NCBI GenBank assembly: GCA_010014835.2
Contig: JAAAKB020304573.1
Span: forward strand, 1 to 25,555
Direction of reading: 5' to 3'
Source of the DNA: Apostichopus leukothele
Taxonomy: Eukaryota; Echinodermata; Holothuroidea; Aspidochirotida; Stichopodidae
DNA: 25,555 bases
Below, in pieces: positions 1-10,205 of this stretch. The notes below the pieces were generated by a model that did no database searches, was not told where the DNA came from, and saw only the letters and a program-made list of their open reading frames with translations. The position numbers and the translations under genes are program-made. Within the stretch, counting starts at the first letter, position 1. Each line of letters starts with the position of its first letter.

Positions 1-79
1 AATCCCCCCAAGTAATAAAAAATTCCCATCAATTCTTTACAAAAATGCGTCATCCCGGTCCCCCCGGTCCCCCTGGTTC

Positions 80-105
80 CCGGTACCGTCATCCGGTACC
101 GTCAT
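80..105. repeat. Perfect tandem 13-mer, two copies
   Basis: The unit CCGGTACCGTCAT occurs twice in a row without a mismatch. It lies next to repeated CCCCCGGT motifs (about 54-75), so this is probably a short simple-repeat patch. No function is suggested. Confidence 0.85.
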
Positions 106-539
106 TTTGTCCTAGAACCCATATTTTTGATTCGATGATATCCTCATCCGCTTGCCATATTTGGTAACTTCGACTGCTCGACTATATATGATTAGGAAAA
201 ATGAACGCAGGCAAAAAGAGGAATCAAATAAATAGGCTAAGTAATTTACAAAAAATCACGTCATTTTGTGTCTGTCGCTCAATAGGCCATGCCCTGTTAA
301 GTGTTTGAACATACACGTAACAAACTGTGTACTTCGTACGTCATTAATTACAATTGTAATATACAACGACAGAAGTAGTTCCCTGTTGCTACGCTATACC
401 TGCACGTACCATACTGTTCAGTATGTCAGAGACTTGCAAATGGTTACGAACGTATTTCAAAACACATTAAGCTTGTGTTAATAATTAGTTGGATTTAACA
501 CAGAAGGACACAATAACGGCAGACAGTCACCCGAGCAAT

Positions 540-582
540 ATGATAACATCAAAGATGGAAAAGGAATCTCATTTGGTGGAAG
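540..582 (+). CDS. Candidate first coding exon of the filamin-NHL gene
   Basis: An ATG at 540 opens a frame reading MITSKMEKESHLVE and running to a donor-like AAG|GTAAAG at 582/583. Splicing this to the acceptor at 1476 keeps the reading frame: the single G left over joins AT to make a Asp codon, followed by ISTCIV and the Met at 1497. The implied intron is about 0.9 kb. A matching phase has about a one-in-three chance of being accidental and the exon is very short, so this is only a candidate. A transcript read crossing 582 to 1477 would settle it. Confidence 0.25.
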
Positions 583-855
583 GTAAAGTAGCGCAAATTG
601 AATATATGATCACCTTGTTTATAAACACTGTAATATGGCGGTGCAAGTTACATACATGTAGTATGCTGTATGTATATTTATATAATACGATGTTCTGAAG
701 TTGTTGATTATCAACCTTAGTATGAAGACGTGCATGTTGCAAATAAATAATTGTTGCTAATGGAAACGTTTGAGATTGTTAAAGACTATCTATGTGACTT
801 GCATTGTAACGATTCGATGAACTAAATGGTTAGTCCTCACTGAGCATGGTATTAC

Positions 856-881
856 GGGGCCGGGGAGTGGGTGGGGAGGGG
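856..881 (+). other. G-rich tract with quadruplex potential
   Basis: Five runs of three or four G (GGGG, GGGG, GGG, GGGG, GGGG) are separated by loops of one to three bases inside 26 bp. This fits the usual G-quadruplex pattern on the + strand. The surrounding sequence is AT-rich, so the tract stands out. It would lie inside the intron of the first gene if the exon at 540-582 is real. Confidence 0.6.
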
Positions 882-1189
882 CGCTTTTAGAATGTAGTCT
901 ATACGCAATCTTTGCAGACGGATGTTAGCTGTCATCATGGTCTATTGTGAAGCTGTGTAATTTTTTACAACACCAAAATGTACGTTTGAATAGCTACATC
1001 CTGTTCACCTGATAGTTATAGGCTAATTACCTTTTTAGAACTTCTTCATGATGTGGTGAGCTGTTTTACGTTTTCTATTATTCCTATGGTGAAAACATCA
1101 GTAACAGATGTTTGAAACTTCGTATATTGGCTATGTGTGTGTATGTCTGTATATGACACTTAGACATGAGAACACGTACCTCAGTTACC

Positions 1190-1400
1190 GAAAGTCAGTT
1201 TGAGTTGACACTTGATATACTGATACCACTGCACGGTTCACTGATGTTCCCTTTTGTTTTTGATACAGATCATAAGCATATTTACGAGTTGAATGGGCCT
1301 CAAAACTACAACTGTTCCTTGTATCAACGTCACATGTAGGACAGATATTATGTCGGTAGACAATATCAACATTTGGATCATCCCCGAACTTAGTGTTCTG
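1190..1400 (-). CDS. Possible minus-strand exon of an unrecognised gene
   Basis: On the - strand a strong acceptor (polypyrimidine stretch then TTGCAG, at about 1401-1418) opens a frame of about 70 codons. It contains NICPTCDVDTRNSC, a CxxC followed by a later Cys, and ends at a donor-like CG|GTAACT near 1191; a second donor-like GAG|GTACGT follows a few bases on. I do not recognise the peptide. The frame has no need of a start codon if it is an internal exon. No partner exons are evident, so it could be a fragment of a retired gene or of a transposon gene. It lies inside the presumed intron of the + strand filamin-NHL gene. Confidence 0.3.
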
Positions 1401-1455
1401 CAACAGAGAAAGAAATTAATGCAAGCTTGCATTTCTGGTTAGATCTAACTGACAC

Positions 1456-1476
1456 AATGCATCTCTTACTTTCCAG
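1456..1476 (+). other. Splice acceptor before the filamin-NHL exon
   Basis: The sequence CATCTCTTACTTTCCAG gives a pyrimidine-rich run ending in CAG at 1474-1476. It sits 20 bases before the Met at 1497. The reading frame stays open through the junction back to a stop at 1446-1448, so an upstream coding exon is possible, though not required. Confidence 0.55.
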
Positions 1477-1496
1477 ATATTTCTACATGCATCGTC

Positions 1497-2675
1497 ATGG
1501 TCAAAGACAACATAAATATCAATATTGTGGCAGTTGAAGGACTTACTGTTAAAGTCACTCTGGGGAACGTTCCCGAATCTTACAAGGCTCCATTTCATGT
1601 GACAGTCACGGAGATTTGCAAACAACGTACTCTTTCCCGAGGACAACAGGTTGATTTTGTTTTACCACAGGTAGGAAAGTATACTATCCAGGTGGTTCAT
1701 CAAGGGACCTTCATTACTTCGAAAAAATTCACACTGTCAAGACCAGCTGTAAATGTGAAAAATTACAATGATGTACAGCAACCTCACGACGTGTTGCTTA
1801 AATCAGCAAATGGTAAGAATGATAGCGTACTTATAACACTGAGAGAAGGAGGAATTACCACATTTACAGGCAAAGATGGAGATGAAGAAACCTCTTACGA
1901 CCTTAACTTCAATCCTTTTGCGATTGCAGAATGGAGAGATCACTTTTTCGTCACAGATTTATTCGGTAAAAGGGTTGTGAAGTTGAAGGAATCCTTCCAT
2001 GTTGTTAGCTTTAGCCACGAAAAGTTAACTCATCCGACCGGCATTGCAACCAATAACAACATAGAAGAGATATACGTTGCTAATGGGAAAGATGGCATCG
2101 ATTCAGCGGTCTTTATTCTTTCCAAAGATTTTAAATTCATTCGTAAGTTTGGAGAAGGCGTCATCCTTGATCCTTGGTCAATTAAATTAAACAGCGCGCA
2201 GGAACTAGTGGTATCTGATTCAGGTAAAAGGGAAATTCTCGTGTTTGGGAATGCAACATCAAACGAAGCACTGAAGAAATCATTTCCGATTCCAGAAATT
2301 GATGGATGTGTTATGACTTGTAGAGGCTTAGATGTTGATTCAGAGGATAACATTTATATCGCTCTGCGTGCCCAAGGATACCGCTCTCAATTAGAATGTA
2401 TTCATGTATACACAAAGGAGTTTGATCTGATGCGTTCTATAGGACATAGCCCGCCTCGGTGGCTTTCTTTGAAATCAGTATGTCTGCATGTACCGAAAGT
2501 TGGGAAGCATTTAGATAGTATTATTGAAGATATCTTCATCTTTTTGGGTTTCAATATTGAAAAGGAATTACACTTTTTGCGAGGTGTGCATTACGCAGTA
2601 TGCGATGACCAACCTCTCTTAATGGTCGCCGATGCAGGGAACAAAGCCATAAGGACATTCTCCTTGGCTGAATAA
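1497..2675 (+). CDS. Filamin/Ig-like domain plus NHL-type beta-propeller protein
   Basis: The 392-residue product is best described as a TRIM-NHL relative. Residues 1-82 look like a filamin-type immunoglobulin fold, ending in the typical VGKYTIQVVHQG strand pattern (59-70). Residues about 90-392 form repeated propeller blades: NPFAI..FFVTDLFGKRV (129-150), HPTGIA..IYVANG (169-187), DPWSIK..ELVVSDSGKREILVF (215-240), CRGLDVDSEDNIYIALR (265-281) and FLRGVHY..LLMVADAGNKAIRTF (360-388). In TRIM-NHL proteins such as TRIM2/3/71 these domains bind partners or RNA, downstream of RING, B-box and coiled coil; none of those is in this exon. Start: Met at 1497 with G at -3 and +4, but the frame is open upstream through a splice acceptor, so extra N-terminal residues are possible. 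The product is probably cytosolic, with no signal peptide or membrane segment. A paralogue lies at 13619. The stop codon overlaps an AATAAA. Confidence 0.8.
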   Translation: MVKDNININIVAVEGLTVKVTLGNVPESYKAPFHVTVTEICKQRTLSRGQQVDFVLPQVGKYTIQVVHQGTFITSKKFTLSRPAVNVKNYNDVQQPHDVLLKSANGKNDSVLITLREGGITTFTGKDGDEETSYDLNFNPFAIAEWRDHFFVTDLFGKRVVKLKESFHVVSFSHEKLTHPTGIATNNNIEEIYVANGKDGIDSAVFILSKDFKFIRKFGEGVILDPWSIKLNSAQELVVSDSGKREILVFGNATSNEALKKSFPIPEIDGCVMTCRGLDVDSEDNIYIALRAQGYRSQLECIHVYTKEFDLMRSIGHSPPRWLSLKSVCLHVPKVGKHLDSIIEDIFIFLGFNIEKELHFLRGVHYAVCDDQPLLMVADAGNKAIRTFSLAE

Positions 2676-3164
2676 AGAAGTATTTCTTGTATTCCTCTGT
2701 GACAATCACGAGGATGTATGGAAGCTAACATGTACAAAATGCTGTTTGATGTTGTGATAACATCTTTAAATTAAAGAAAATTTGAAAAAAGAAAAAAGTG
2801 AACGCTAAAAGAATAAAGTGACATATTCAATTTCCTTGAGTGCACATTTTGTTACTCAGTTAAAACCTGAAATGCCTGAAAATATTGTGAATTTCTATAA
2901 ATACGACTAAAGCAAGCAAATGATGTATACATATATCAATTCAGTGAGGGTCTTTTGCATGCTTTTAAAGCTTTTGATATTTCAAATCACTTTAAACTGA
3001 AATTCTTCTTTTTTTTGTGCAGAAATATACTAACTAAGGAGTAATACAATTTAGCTTATCATTATGGCCTAAATCTGTATAACACATTTGTTAACACATT
3101 TGTTTTATAAACTCCTATCTTATTTCTGTTGTATGGTTGTTGGTGACTAAGTAAGATTGTGACT
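2676..3164. other. 3' flank of the filamin-NHL gene
   Basis: This AT-rich stretch carries the 3' untranslated region of the upstream gene and then featureless sequence up to the start of the tandem duplication. No coding potential is seen on either strand. Confidence 0.55.
2812..2817 (+). terminator. Poly(A) signal, filamin-NHL gene
   Basis: A canonical AATAAA lies 137 bases after the stop codon. It follows an A-rich stretch (2770-2797). Another AATAAA at 2671-2676 overlaps the stop codon itself and is less likely to be the one used. Confidence 0.5.
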
Positions 3165-5700
3165 TACTTCATCCGTTATACCGAAAAAAAAGGTACATTG
3201 AAGCTTAACACTGTATTAAAACTTAAATCCCTTTTCCCTAGCATATGCTTCTAAGTTTCATTTTGTTGTTCAAGGTCAAAAAGAGAATATGCAAGATATA
3301 AATGCATTATTTTGTTGCTGTATATATTTAACACACGAAAAGAGGGCACCCCTCTAAACAATTATATAACTAACGAATAGCTTGTCAAAGACTTTAGAAT
3401 TGCAAAGCAGCTGCAAAATTTGCTAATGTTTACCCTAACTGTTTCAGTAATTTATGAGCCACTTATACTTATCATCTGCCTCAACAATGTATCCATAATC
3501 TTCCATGTGACTTTTAGATGGCATTTTTGGCTATGCAGAGTGCCACGCTTCCTTCGCATCATGATGTAGATAATGATATGTTTCAAGAGTAAATAAGAAA
3601 ATGATTGTTCAACCACTGCCGCATTGTCTTGAAAATAAATGTATTCTGTAAGTTGCAAAAGATCGCTTCATTTATATTTACTCAGTCTTACTATACAAAA
3701 GGGAAATATGACACCCATAAGAACCCTCCCAGAACGGCGGTCCATATCCATATCTGCTACAAATTGAAGCTCCCTCCCGCTTAAATGAAGCTTGTGTGGC
3801 ATGTAGCTACTCGTCAGTTTCCTGCAAGGTTGTTTAAAGAACTCACTTATAGCATATCAGAATTCAATACATATACTGGCGAGTAACTTCTCATAAAGTT
3901 ATCTCGACGAACAGTTACATTAACATCCTGCAGATGGATAAGGGTAAGTGGGCGTTGAGAAATTTATACTCGAGAGTCATGTAGTCTGTCTTCAACATGA
4001 GGGCCCAAATAACCTAAAATCAAAGAAGATGAACATTCGGTGATGCTTATAACCAATCATTCAAATGCATCGCAAGGAGAAACTAATGAAAAAAGGTAAG
4101 AGACACCAGTGCTGCTTCCAGACGAAGAGGGGAAACGGGTTGTCTGCCCTAGAAGTGGCAACGTCGTCCCCAAGTGAGGCTCCCATACTCCCACCCTGAA
4201 GACTATCCTGTCTACTGGAAGAAATGACCCAACCCGGTTGTCTGCGCAAGGGTTAAAATGAGGCTTGCCGGGTACGTCTCGACATCTTGACAGTTTTATA
4301 GTAGGTCATTCTCAAGAAGGCAATCTCTTGTCCATCCAAGGCCATTACAAATCCCTGGTACATACATGCTATTAATCTTGATCCGACAATCCTGCCATTC
4401 ATCTTACCTCCCGATTTGTGCAAACTTGATACATTTGAATAAATTGTGTTACAGATGAGATGCCTGATTAAGTGACTTCTGCATCAAGATTATATAGTAG
4501 ATGAGTGTAACAAATGAAAGGTAGTTTGACCCGAGATGAAATCAGGAAAAGTTTTTCATGTTTCTTGTTAATATATATATTAAAATATAAAATATAAAGT
4601 ACATTTCATCTTAGTTTTCTATAGGTCTTTCCCGGATAACATATTCAAACAGAGAAAAAGGGCTTTGAAAGACTCACTGATGCTTGCAGCTTGGGTATTC
4701 ACATTCTTGTCATGTCGGTATTAGTTTTCACAAACTGTTTGGCCATTAACCTTTCTGATCTAAGTTTGGCATGGTGTGTTTACATAACTGCTATGTTGGA
4801 CATCATATATTTGCAGTACGTCAATATCGAGTACACGAAGTTATAGATAACGATAACAACCAGTTCAAAATACAAATATAATCTCTATTATCAATGTCAG
4901 CTGTCGATTTATACACATTTGCTAAAATATAACAAAGATAGTAAAGGTATTGTGAGAACGAAAACGCTTGCCCTGGTCACCTCTGTGTGATTTTATTCAG
5001 AAACATTAAAAGTTGATTCACCTCACACTAATTTGAGGAATAGTTTGTTCACACCAACAACGGAGAGCACTGTGTTATTCATGAAGAAGATACTACACTT
5101 TTGTTGCATGAAGTCGGTCCCAAAATCGCTGCACACTCATTTGAAACAGAATGTACCTCCTCCATATTGGGTTTGCAGGTGAATCGTCATTTGAGGTCTG
5201 TGGAAATGGAATACGGCATTCTGTTTCAAGAATTATACATACTGAGAGATACATACCATTTTCATCAATATCGAACTAACAGGTATTGCGAATGAAGACG
5301 AAGAATATTCCAAAAGACACAAATGAAGATAACGTGGGCAAAAGTTGGTAAATTACATCCAATCTTTCTCATTCAGAAATTTCCGTTATGATTCATCTTG
5401 AGAAAGGAATCGAAAATGAAGAAGTAGGGTTTGCATGTGAAATTGGCACATTTGCTACTTAACACTAATCAAAACTAAGGCAAAAGATGCTATTATTTTG
5501 AGTAAATTGAGTATAAACTATATAACTAAAGATAAGTGCCTGAAAGAACAAACTCAATTCATACATCAGTATCTTTTGTACCTCACCTCTACACTCTCCC
5601 CCTTTCAAAGATTTCTTTCCGAAGTATTGCTTACTCACTCATCAATAGTTCAATATTGATTAAGAAGATAATTTCTAAAGTTAAAGCAAAGAGGGCGAGT
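3165..5700. repeat. Tandem duplication, copy A (non-coding)
   Basis: This 2.5-kb unit recurs in the same order and orientation immediately downstream. Matching blocks include AGTTTCATTTTGTTGTT (near 3254 and 5788), ATTTATGAGCCAC (near 3451 and 5970), the CAAATCCCTGGTACAT block (near 4349 and 6524), the 69-bp block at 4717-4785 and AGAATTATACATACT (near 5230 and 8311). Edges are approximate to within about 30 bases. It contains no conserved open frame: the 64-codon frame at 5101-5295 is not kept in copy B. It also holds an AT microsatellite (about 4570-4607). It could be a segmental duplication or a tandem pair of an unrecognised repeat family. Confidence 0.75.
4717..4785. other. Highly conserved 69-bp block, copy A
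   Basis: The block begins GGTATTAGTTTTCACAAACT and matches 6900-6968 with three substitutions and no gap by eye. Neighbouring parts of the duplication have far more substitutions and small indels. It has no open frame of note. It may be a regulatory element or an RNA, or may just have drifted less or been converted between copies. Confidence 0.5.
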
Positions 5701-6899
5701 GCTATGCTTCATCAGTTACAGCAAAATAAGAGTACGTTGAAACTTAAAACTTATTAAAACTGAAAGCATATTTCCTAGCATAGGCTACTAAGTTTCATTT
5801 TGTTGTTTAAGTTTATGAAGTGCATATGCAAGATATGAATGCACATTTTATGTTGTTGATTTTGAACACCACAATAAGGCACTCCATCTAAATAAATATA
5901 TAACTAACGAAAAGTTTGTTAACGAATTAAGAATTCCAAAGCAGCTTAATTTTAGCCTAAATGTTTAAGAAATTTATGAGCCACGTACTCATCATCTGCC
6001 TTATCATATGTACCCATAATCTACCACGTGACTATCATATGGCATTGTTTGAAGTGTAGAGTGCTTGACAGAAGCTTGTACGGACATGTAGCTGCTCGTC
6101 AGTGTCTTGCAAGATTGTTTAAAACAAAGTCGCTTAGGTTATAATGAATCAATACATATACTGGCTCCATCATGGAAGGAAAACCAAATAAAATAAGATA
6201 AACATTCAGGTGAGGCTTATAACCAGTCATTCTTAATGCCTCGCAAGTTGTAGTTAAACTAAACCGATGACGAAAGGTAAGAGACTACTGCTACTTCCAG
6301 CCGGGGAGGGGAAGACGTTTTCTGCTCCAGACGTGGCATCGCTGTCCCTAATGGGAAGTTCTATACGCAAGAATCCACCCTGAACACTGTGCTTTCCACT
6401 GCAGTTAATGATCCAACCCGGGGTATCTAGTTAAGGGGTTCAATGAGACTTAAAAGTAAGCCTTTAGTCACCTTGACATGTTTAGAAGGTCCAATGAATT
6501 ATCTTGTTCATCCAGGGCCCTAACAAATCCCTGGTACATTCATGCTGTTAATCTCAAACCGCTGAGCTCTTCGATTCATCTTATCTCTCGATTTGTTAAC
6601 ACTTGATAATTTTGCATACTTTTGTAATGGTGACGATAAACATTTGCCCTGCCTACTGCATCGATATTATAAAGTAGATTAGGGTAACAAAGGAAAATTT
6701 CACCCGAGAAGAAGGCAGGAAGGTATATCATCTGTCTTGATACGTTCGTTATTAAGTAAACTATAGAAAGGAAATTACATTTATCTTAATTTTCTATGAG
6801 TCTTTCCAGGATAACATCTTCAAACAGAAGAAAAGTGCTCCATAAGGCGCACTAATGTTTGCAGCTTGGATCTTCACATTTATGATGTCCTTTAGTCTT

Positions 6900-6968
6900 G
6901 GTATTAGTTTTCACAAACTATTTGGCCATTAACCTTTCTGATCTAAGTTTAGCATGGTGTATTTACAT
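6900..6968. other. Highly conserved 69-bp block, copy B
   Basis: This is the partner of 4717-4785, differing at three positions. It includes TTTGGCCATTAACCTTTCTG without change. Its conservation relative to its surroundings is the reason for listing it; no function is assigned. Confidence 0.5.
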
Positions 6969-7329
6969 ATTGCGATATTGGTCTTCATTTATTTGGAAAA
7001 CGTCAATATCTAGTCTACGAATTTGTAGATAACGATAACATCCAAAAGTTCAAAATACAAGCAATTAATTTCTGTTATCCACGGTAGCTGTCGATTTTTA
7101 CACACTTGCTAAACCCGCACAAAGATGATGAAGATAACTGGAGAACGAAACCGCTTGCTCTGGTCACCTCTGTTTAATTTTTTTTTCAGAAACATTACAC
7201 AGGGTTGTTTCACCTCACACTAAGACACGGAAGTTATATTTGAGAAACAGTTTTATCACACAAAATCGGTGACCATTGTATTACTCATGAACTATTCTTG
7301 GAGTAATGACCGTTGAACAGAGAAGTCGG

Positions 7330-8200
7330 GAACGGGAGAGAATTATTTCGGTGTGTTCACTTTTTGCACTGTTCGTTTTCCGTCAGTGTATTACGAAAAT
7401 GAGAAATGCACTTATACCATATGTTCCTGGGTCCTCTCTAAATTTTGTATTCACCTATTAATCCCAAGCCCATGGTTGTATCCCTTTCGCCCTTTCCTCA
7501 ACAGAGGTGTTCAAATCATATCAAGTCTGTCCAAAGTTTTAATTCAAATTTAGCGTGGTGTTACAACCATGAAACTAAGGGTTAAAAAACAAAACCTGAG
7601 GAAATCATCCTCTCTGCTTCTCCCTTAAGTCTATATTTCCCAGATGTGGGTAGAATTATATTTATATGTGCTAAGCTACAGCTTTCTAGAGGGGGGGGGG
7701 GGGGTTGCCCTTGATATTGCTTTCCGCTCTGAAATGGATTTCTGTACTTCAAGATCGCTGCTAATATGTGGTAACGCTGCTGCCAAAGTTCCAAGGATCC
7801 CTACCCAGGGCTTGAAATACACTTCAGGGAACTATTACTCCTTTTTCTGAAGTATTAGTGCTTTACAGTCGCTAAAAAAAAGAAGAAAAGCCAACACATG
7901 CCAGTTATTTTGAAGGCTTTGCCTCCTGAAACATTGAAATGCATTCAAGAGATATTTCCTCTCTCTCACACATATATGTTTTGTGATTTAAACGAGAGAC
8001 CAAGAAATGCCTAAAATACTACAGCTGCGTGACATTACCCCGTGGACGCTCATTGGGGTTCAGAGAGACACTTCATAGAATTGTACAGTAGAAACTCTTT
8101 TCTGAAAATGTGTGTGTTTGTTTAAAACAAAAACAGTGAAGCTATCGGGAACATGCTCCATCCCCTGAACTCGCAGCCCAAAATAGTTTGCAAATGTATA
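7330..8200. other. Insertion 1 in copy B of the duplication
   Basis: About 0.85 kb here has no counterpart in copy A, where the matching position is near 5120. It holds a run of 14 G (7691-7704) and two short open frames on opposite strands around it, neither recognisable. I see no terminal inverted repeats or target-site duplication, so its origin is open. It could be an insertion in B or a deletion from A. Confidence 0.45.
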
Positions 8201-9091
8201 CAAAATCACTTTGCACACCTTTGAAGCATAACGAATGCACCTCCTGCACGTCAGGTCTTCAGGTGAAACGTCAATTGAGGACTGTAGAATAGAGGGACAA
8301 CATTCCGTTTCAAGAATTATACATACTCAGAGGTACATACGATTTTGATCAATATCGAACTAAAATGTATTGCATATGAAGACAGGGAATATTGCACAAG
8401 AAAGAAGTGATAATTATGTCTGCAAGGCAAAAGAATATAATCCTGTTTCAGTACACATACATTAAATCCACTCGTTATCATAACTGAACAAGTTCCAACC
8501 CGACATATATACCTAAGCAGTTTATGCATGTTGAAAATTTTTTGGCCAACCTGGCTAACTTGATCCGCCTTTTTATCTTCGCAATTTCACGCACGCCTTG
8601 GCCGAGGTAAATCTGCACCAGTGTCATCATCTTACTTTTTTATGCTTGGAATTTGAAATGAAAGCAATAAACTATTAATGCTTTAACAATCTGGAGGGTT
8701 GGAAGGTTATTTAAGGTATTTAAAAGAATCTTGGGTGAAACAAAAAGAATCAAGGAGACAGTTGGCTAATGGGTGGGGGAGCAAAATGCTAAAGTTTGAG
8801 CTCCTCTAGCTTAAAATCTAAACAGGCTTGGTGGCAAAATATGAATGTGCTGTAAAAGCCTTAGCCATCAGCTGTCATATGGTGGGTAGGACATGTCAGT
8901 TGAAAACTTTTATCTATGCTCTAGCGGTCTTGGAAATTGACTAGTTTATTGTGTAAGTCAATGAGAGCAATAAAGTGTGTTGTTACACCTGTATTCTGCT
9001 GTAAGGTATACAAATGATAATTCTAGCCCATATGTACTATATAGACCTAGTTTTTAATAGAATATTAGTAGGAGCTTACTGAGTATTATTA

Positions 9092-9195
9092 TCGCTCAAA
9101 ATCATAATTAACAATGTCATGTTGTGAGATCCGAAGGAACCTTTAGCATGCAACGCCCCAGATTATGCTCTGAACCTGGAACTGAACTTTCAAAA
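9092..9195. repeat. Direct repeat, first copy
   Basis: The repeat starts TCGCTCA and contains TAATTAACAAT, GTTGTGAGAT and AGATTATGCTCT, ending in GGAACTGAAC and TTCAAAA. It matches 9248-9352 at roughly 80-85 percent by eye, with a few short gaps. About 50 bp separate the two copies. Confidence 0.75.
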
Positions 9196-9247
9196 TAAAA
9201 AAGAGGACTTTCAAGAAAGTAAAGTATTAGTCAAAGATAGTAAAAAT

Positions 9248-9352
9248 TCGCTCACAAATGGTAATTAACAATTTCCTGTTGTGAGATTCGAAAGAACCTT
9301 AGTATGAAACTCCGAGATTATGCTCTTTGCTCTTGGAACTGAACATTCAAAA
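9248..9352. repeat. Direct repeat, second copy
   Basis: This is the partner of 9092-9195 in the same orientation. The copies share the order of every block, including CCTGTTGTGAGATTCG against CATGTTGTGAGATCCG. The period is about 156 bp, which suggests a degenerate short tandem array of two units. Confidence 0.75.
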
Positions 9353-10205
9353 CCTTGATATTTTTATTTTACTTAATTCCCGATATCGAATTTTTTAATC
9401 CGGGCAGATTCCAGCAGACACCGTTTACCTACTGCGGAAATATAGAGCCGTAACAAAGCTAACGAATTGCCTATTGTCGAATAAGCCTGACTAACTTGTT
9501 AAAAAACGATCGTGACTGAAAAACACCTGAGCTGCATTGGAATGAAAATCATTGGTTTCACTTTTATTTAACTGCAGCTAGTGTTTTAATTCATAAAGTT
9601 GTTTCCTATAGCTTATGTAAGTTTGCATTCACCTGCAATAAAGGATGTAGGTCAATTTCTCTTAGTTGTACAAAGGAGGTTATACGAGGAGAACCTTCTT
9701 GGTTACACAAACTTCACACTTAATTTAAACTTCATTGATTCCACACAATAGATCCAATCATATCTAGCTGGAGATTTCATCTTGTGGTCAACAGGGAGGA
9801 AAATTATGCAATTAATTGTGACAGTCTGCTGCCAGAGTGGGAGATATGAGGAGTAGTGATGTCACCTAGCTTGGCTATGTTTTGAACCAGATTTCCTAGG
9901 GGCCAAGATTCGCAAGCAGGGTTTGCATAAGAAAGGTGCATATGTGGTAATTAAAAAATAAAAAAGAGGCGATGACTTTTAGCAAATTGGGTACAAAATA
10001 ATCATAAAATATAAGTGCCTTAAATAACAAAGTCACTTCATAGATCAACCCTGATTGTACCCTACCTCTCCGTCTGTGCCCCCCCCCCCCCGATGATCTC
10101 TGTCGGAGTTGTGCTTAATTACTAGCTAAGCAATAGCGCATTATTGCTTATGAAAATACTTCTTTAGCATGAAGATACTTATCGCAAAGAGTGCAAGAAC
10201 CATAC

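Larger units (their letters stand above)
1..1184. other. 5' flanking non-coding region
   Basis: No convincing gene is seen apart from a possible short exon at 540-582 described separately. The stretch is AT-rich and contains stop codons in all frames at short intervals. It starts with a C-rich patch (about 5-75) and holds a tandem 13-mer and a G-rich tract, each listed separately. The small open frames here (about 70 codons) show no domain, no signal peptide and no codon bias that I can see. Confidence 0.6.
8440..9895. other. Insertion 2 in copy B of the duplication
   Basis: About 1.45 kb here is absent from copy A, where the matching position is near 5340-5420. It contains a pair of roughly 105-bp direct repeats (9092-9195 and 9248-9352). 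No coding sequence is apparent. The ends show no obvious inverted repeats. Confidence 0.45.
5700..10205. repeat. Tandem duplication, copy B, enlarged by insertions
   Basis: The copy follows copy A block by block from about 5700 to 7320. It resumes at about 8200-8435 and again at about 9895-10205, where GGGTTTGCAT, ATAAGTGCCT and GCAAAGAG blocks match copy A at 5429, 5531 and 5689. Two stretches absent from copy A interrupt it and are listed separately. Overall similarity is roughly 75-85 percent by eye with many small indels, so the duplication is not recent. A 13-C run lies at 10079-10091. No open frame is shared with copy A. Confidence 0.7.

Noticed and set aside
5101-5295. 64-codon frame in duplication copy A
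   Set aside because: The matching part of copy B does not preserve the frame, so it is unlikely to be coding.
7691-7704. Run of 14 G as a functional site
   Set aside because: Plain homopolymers, here and at 10079-10091, are common slippage products and give no evidence of function.
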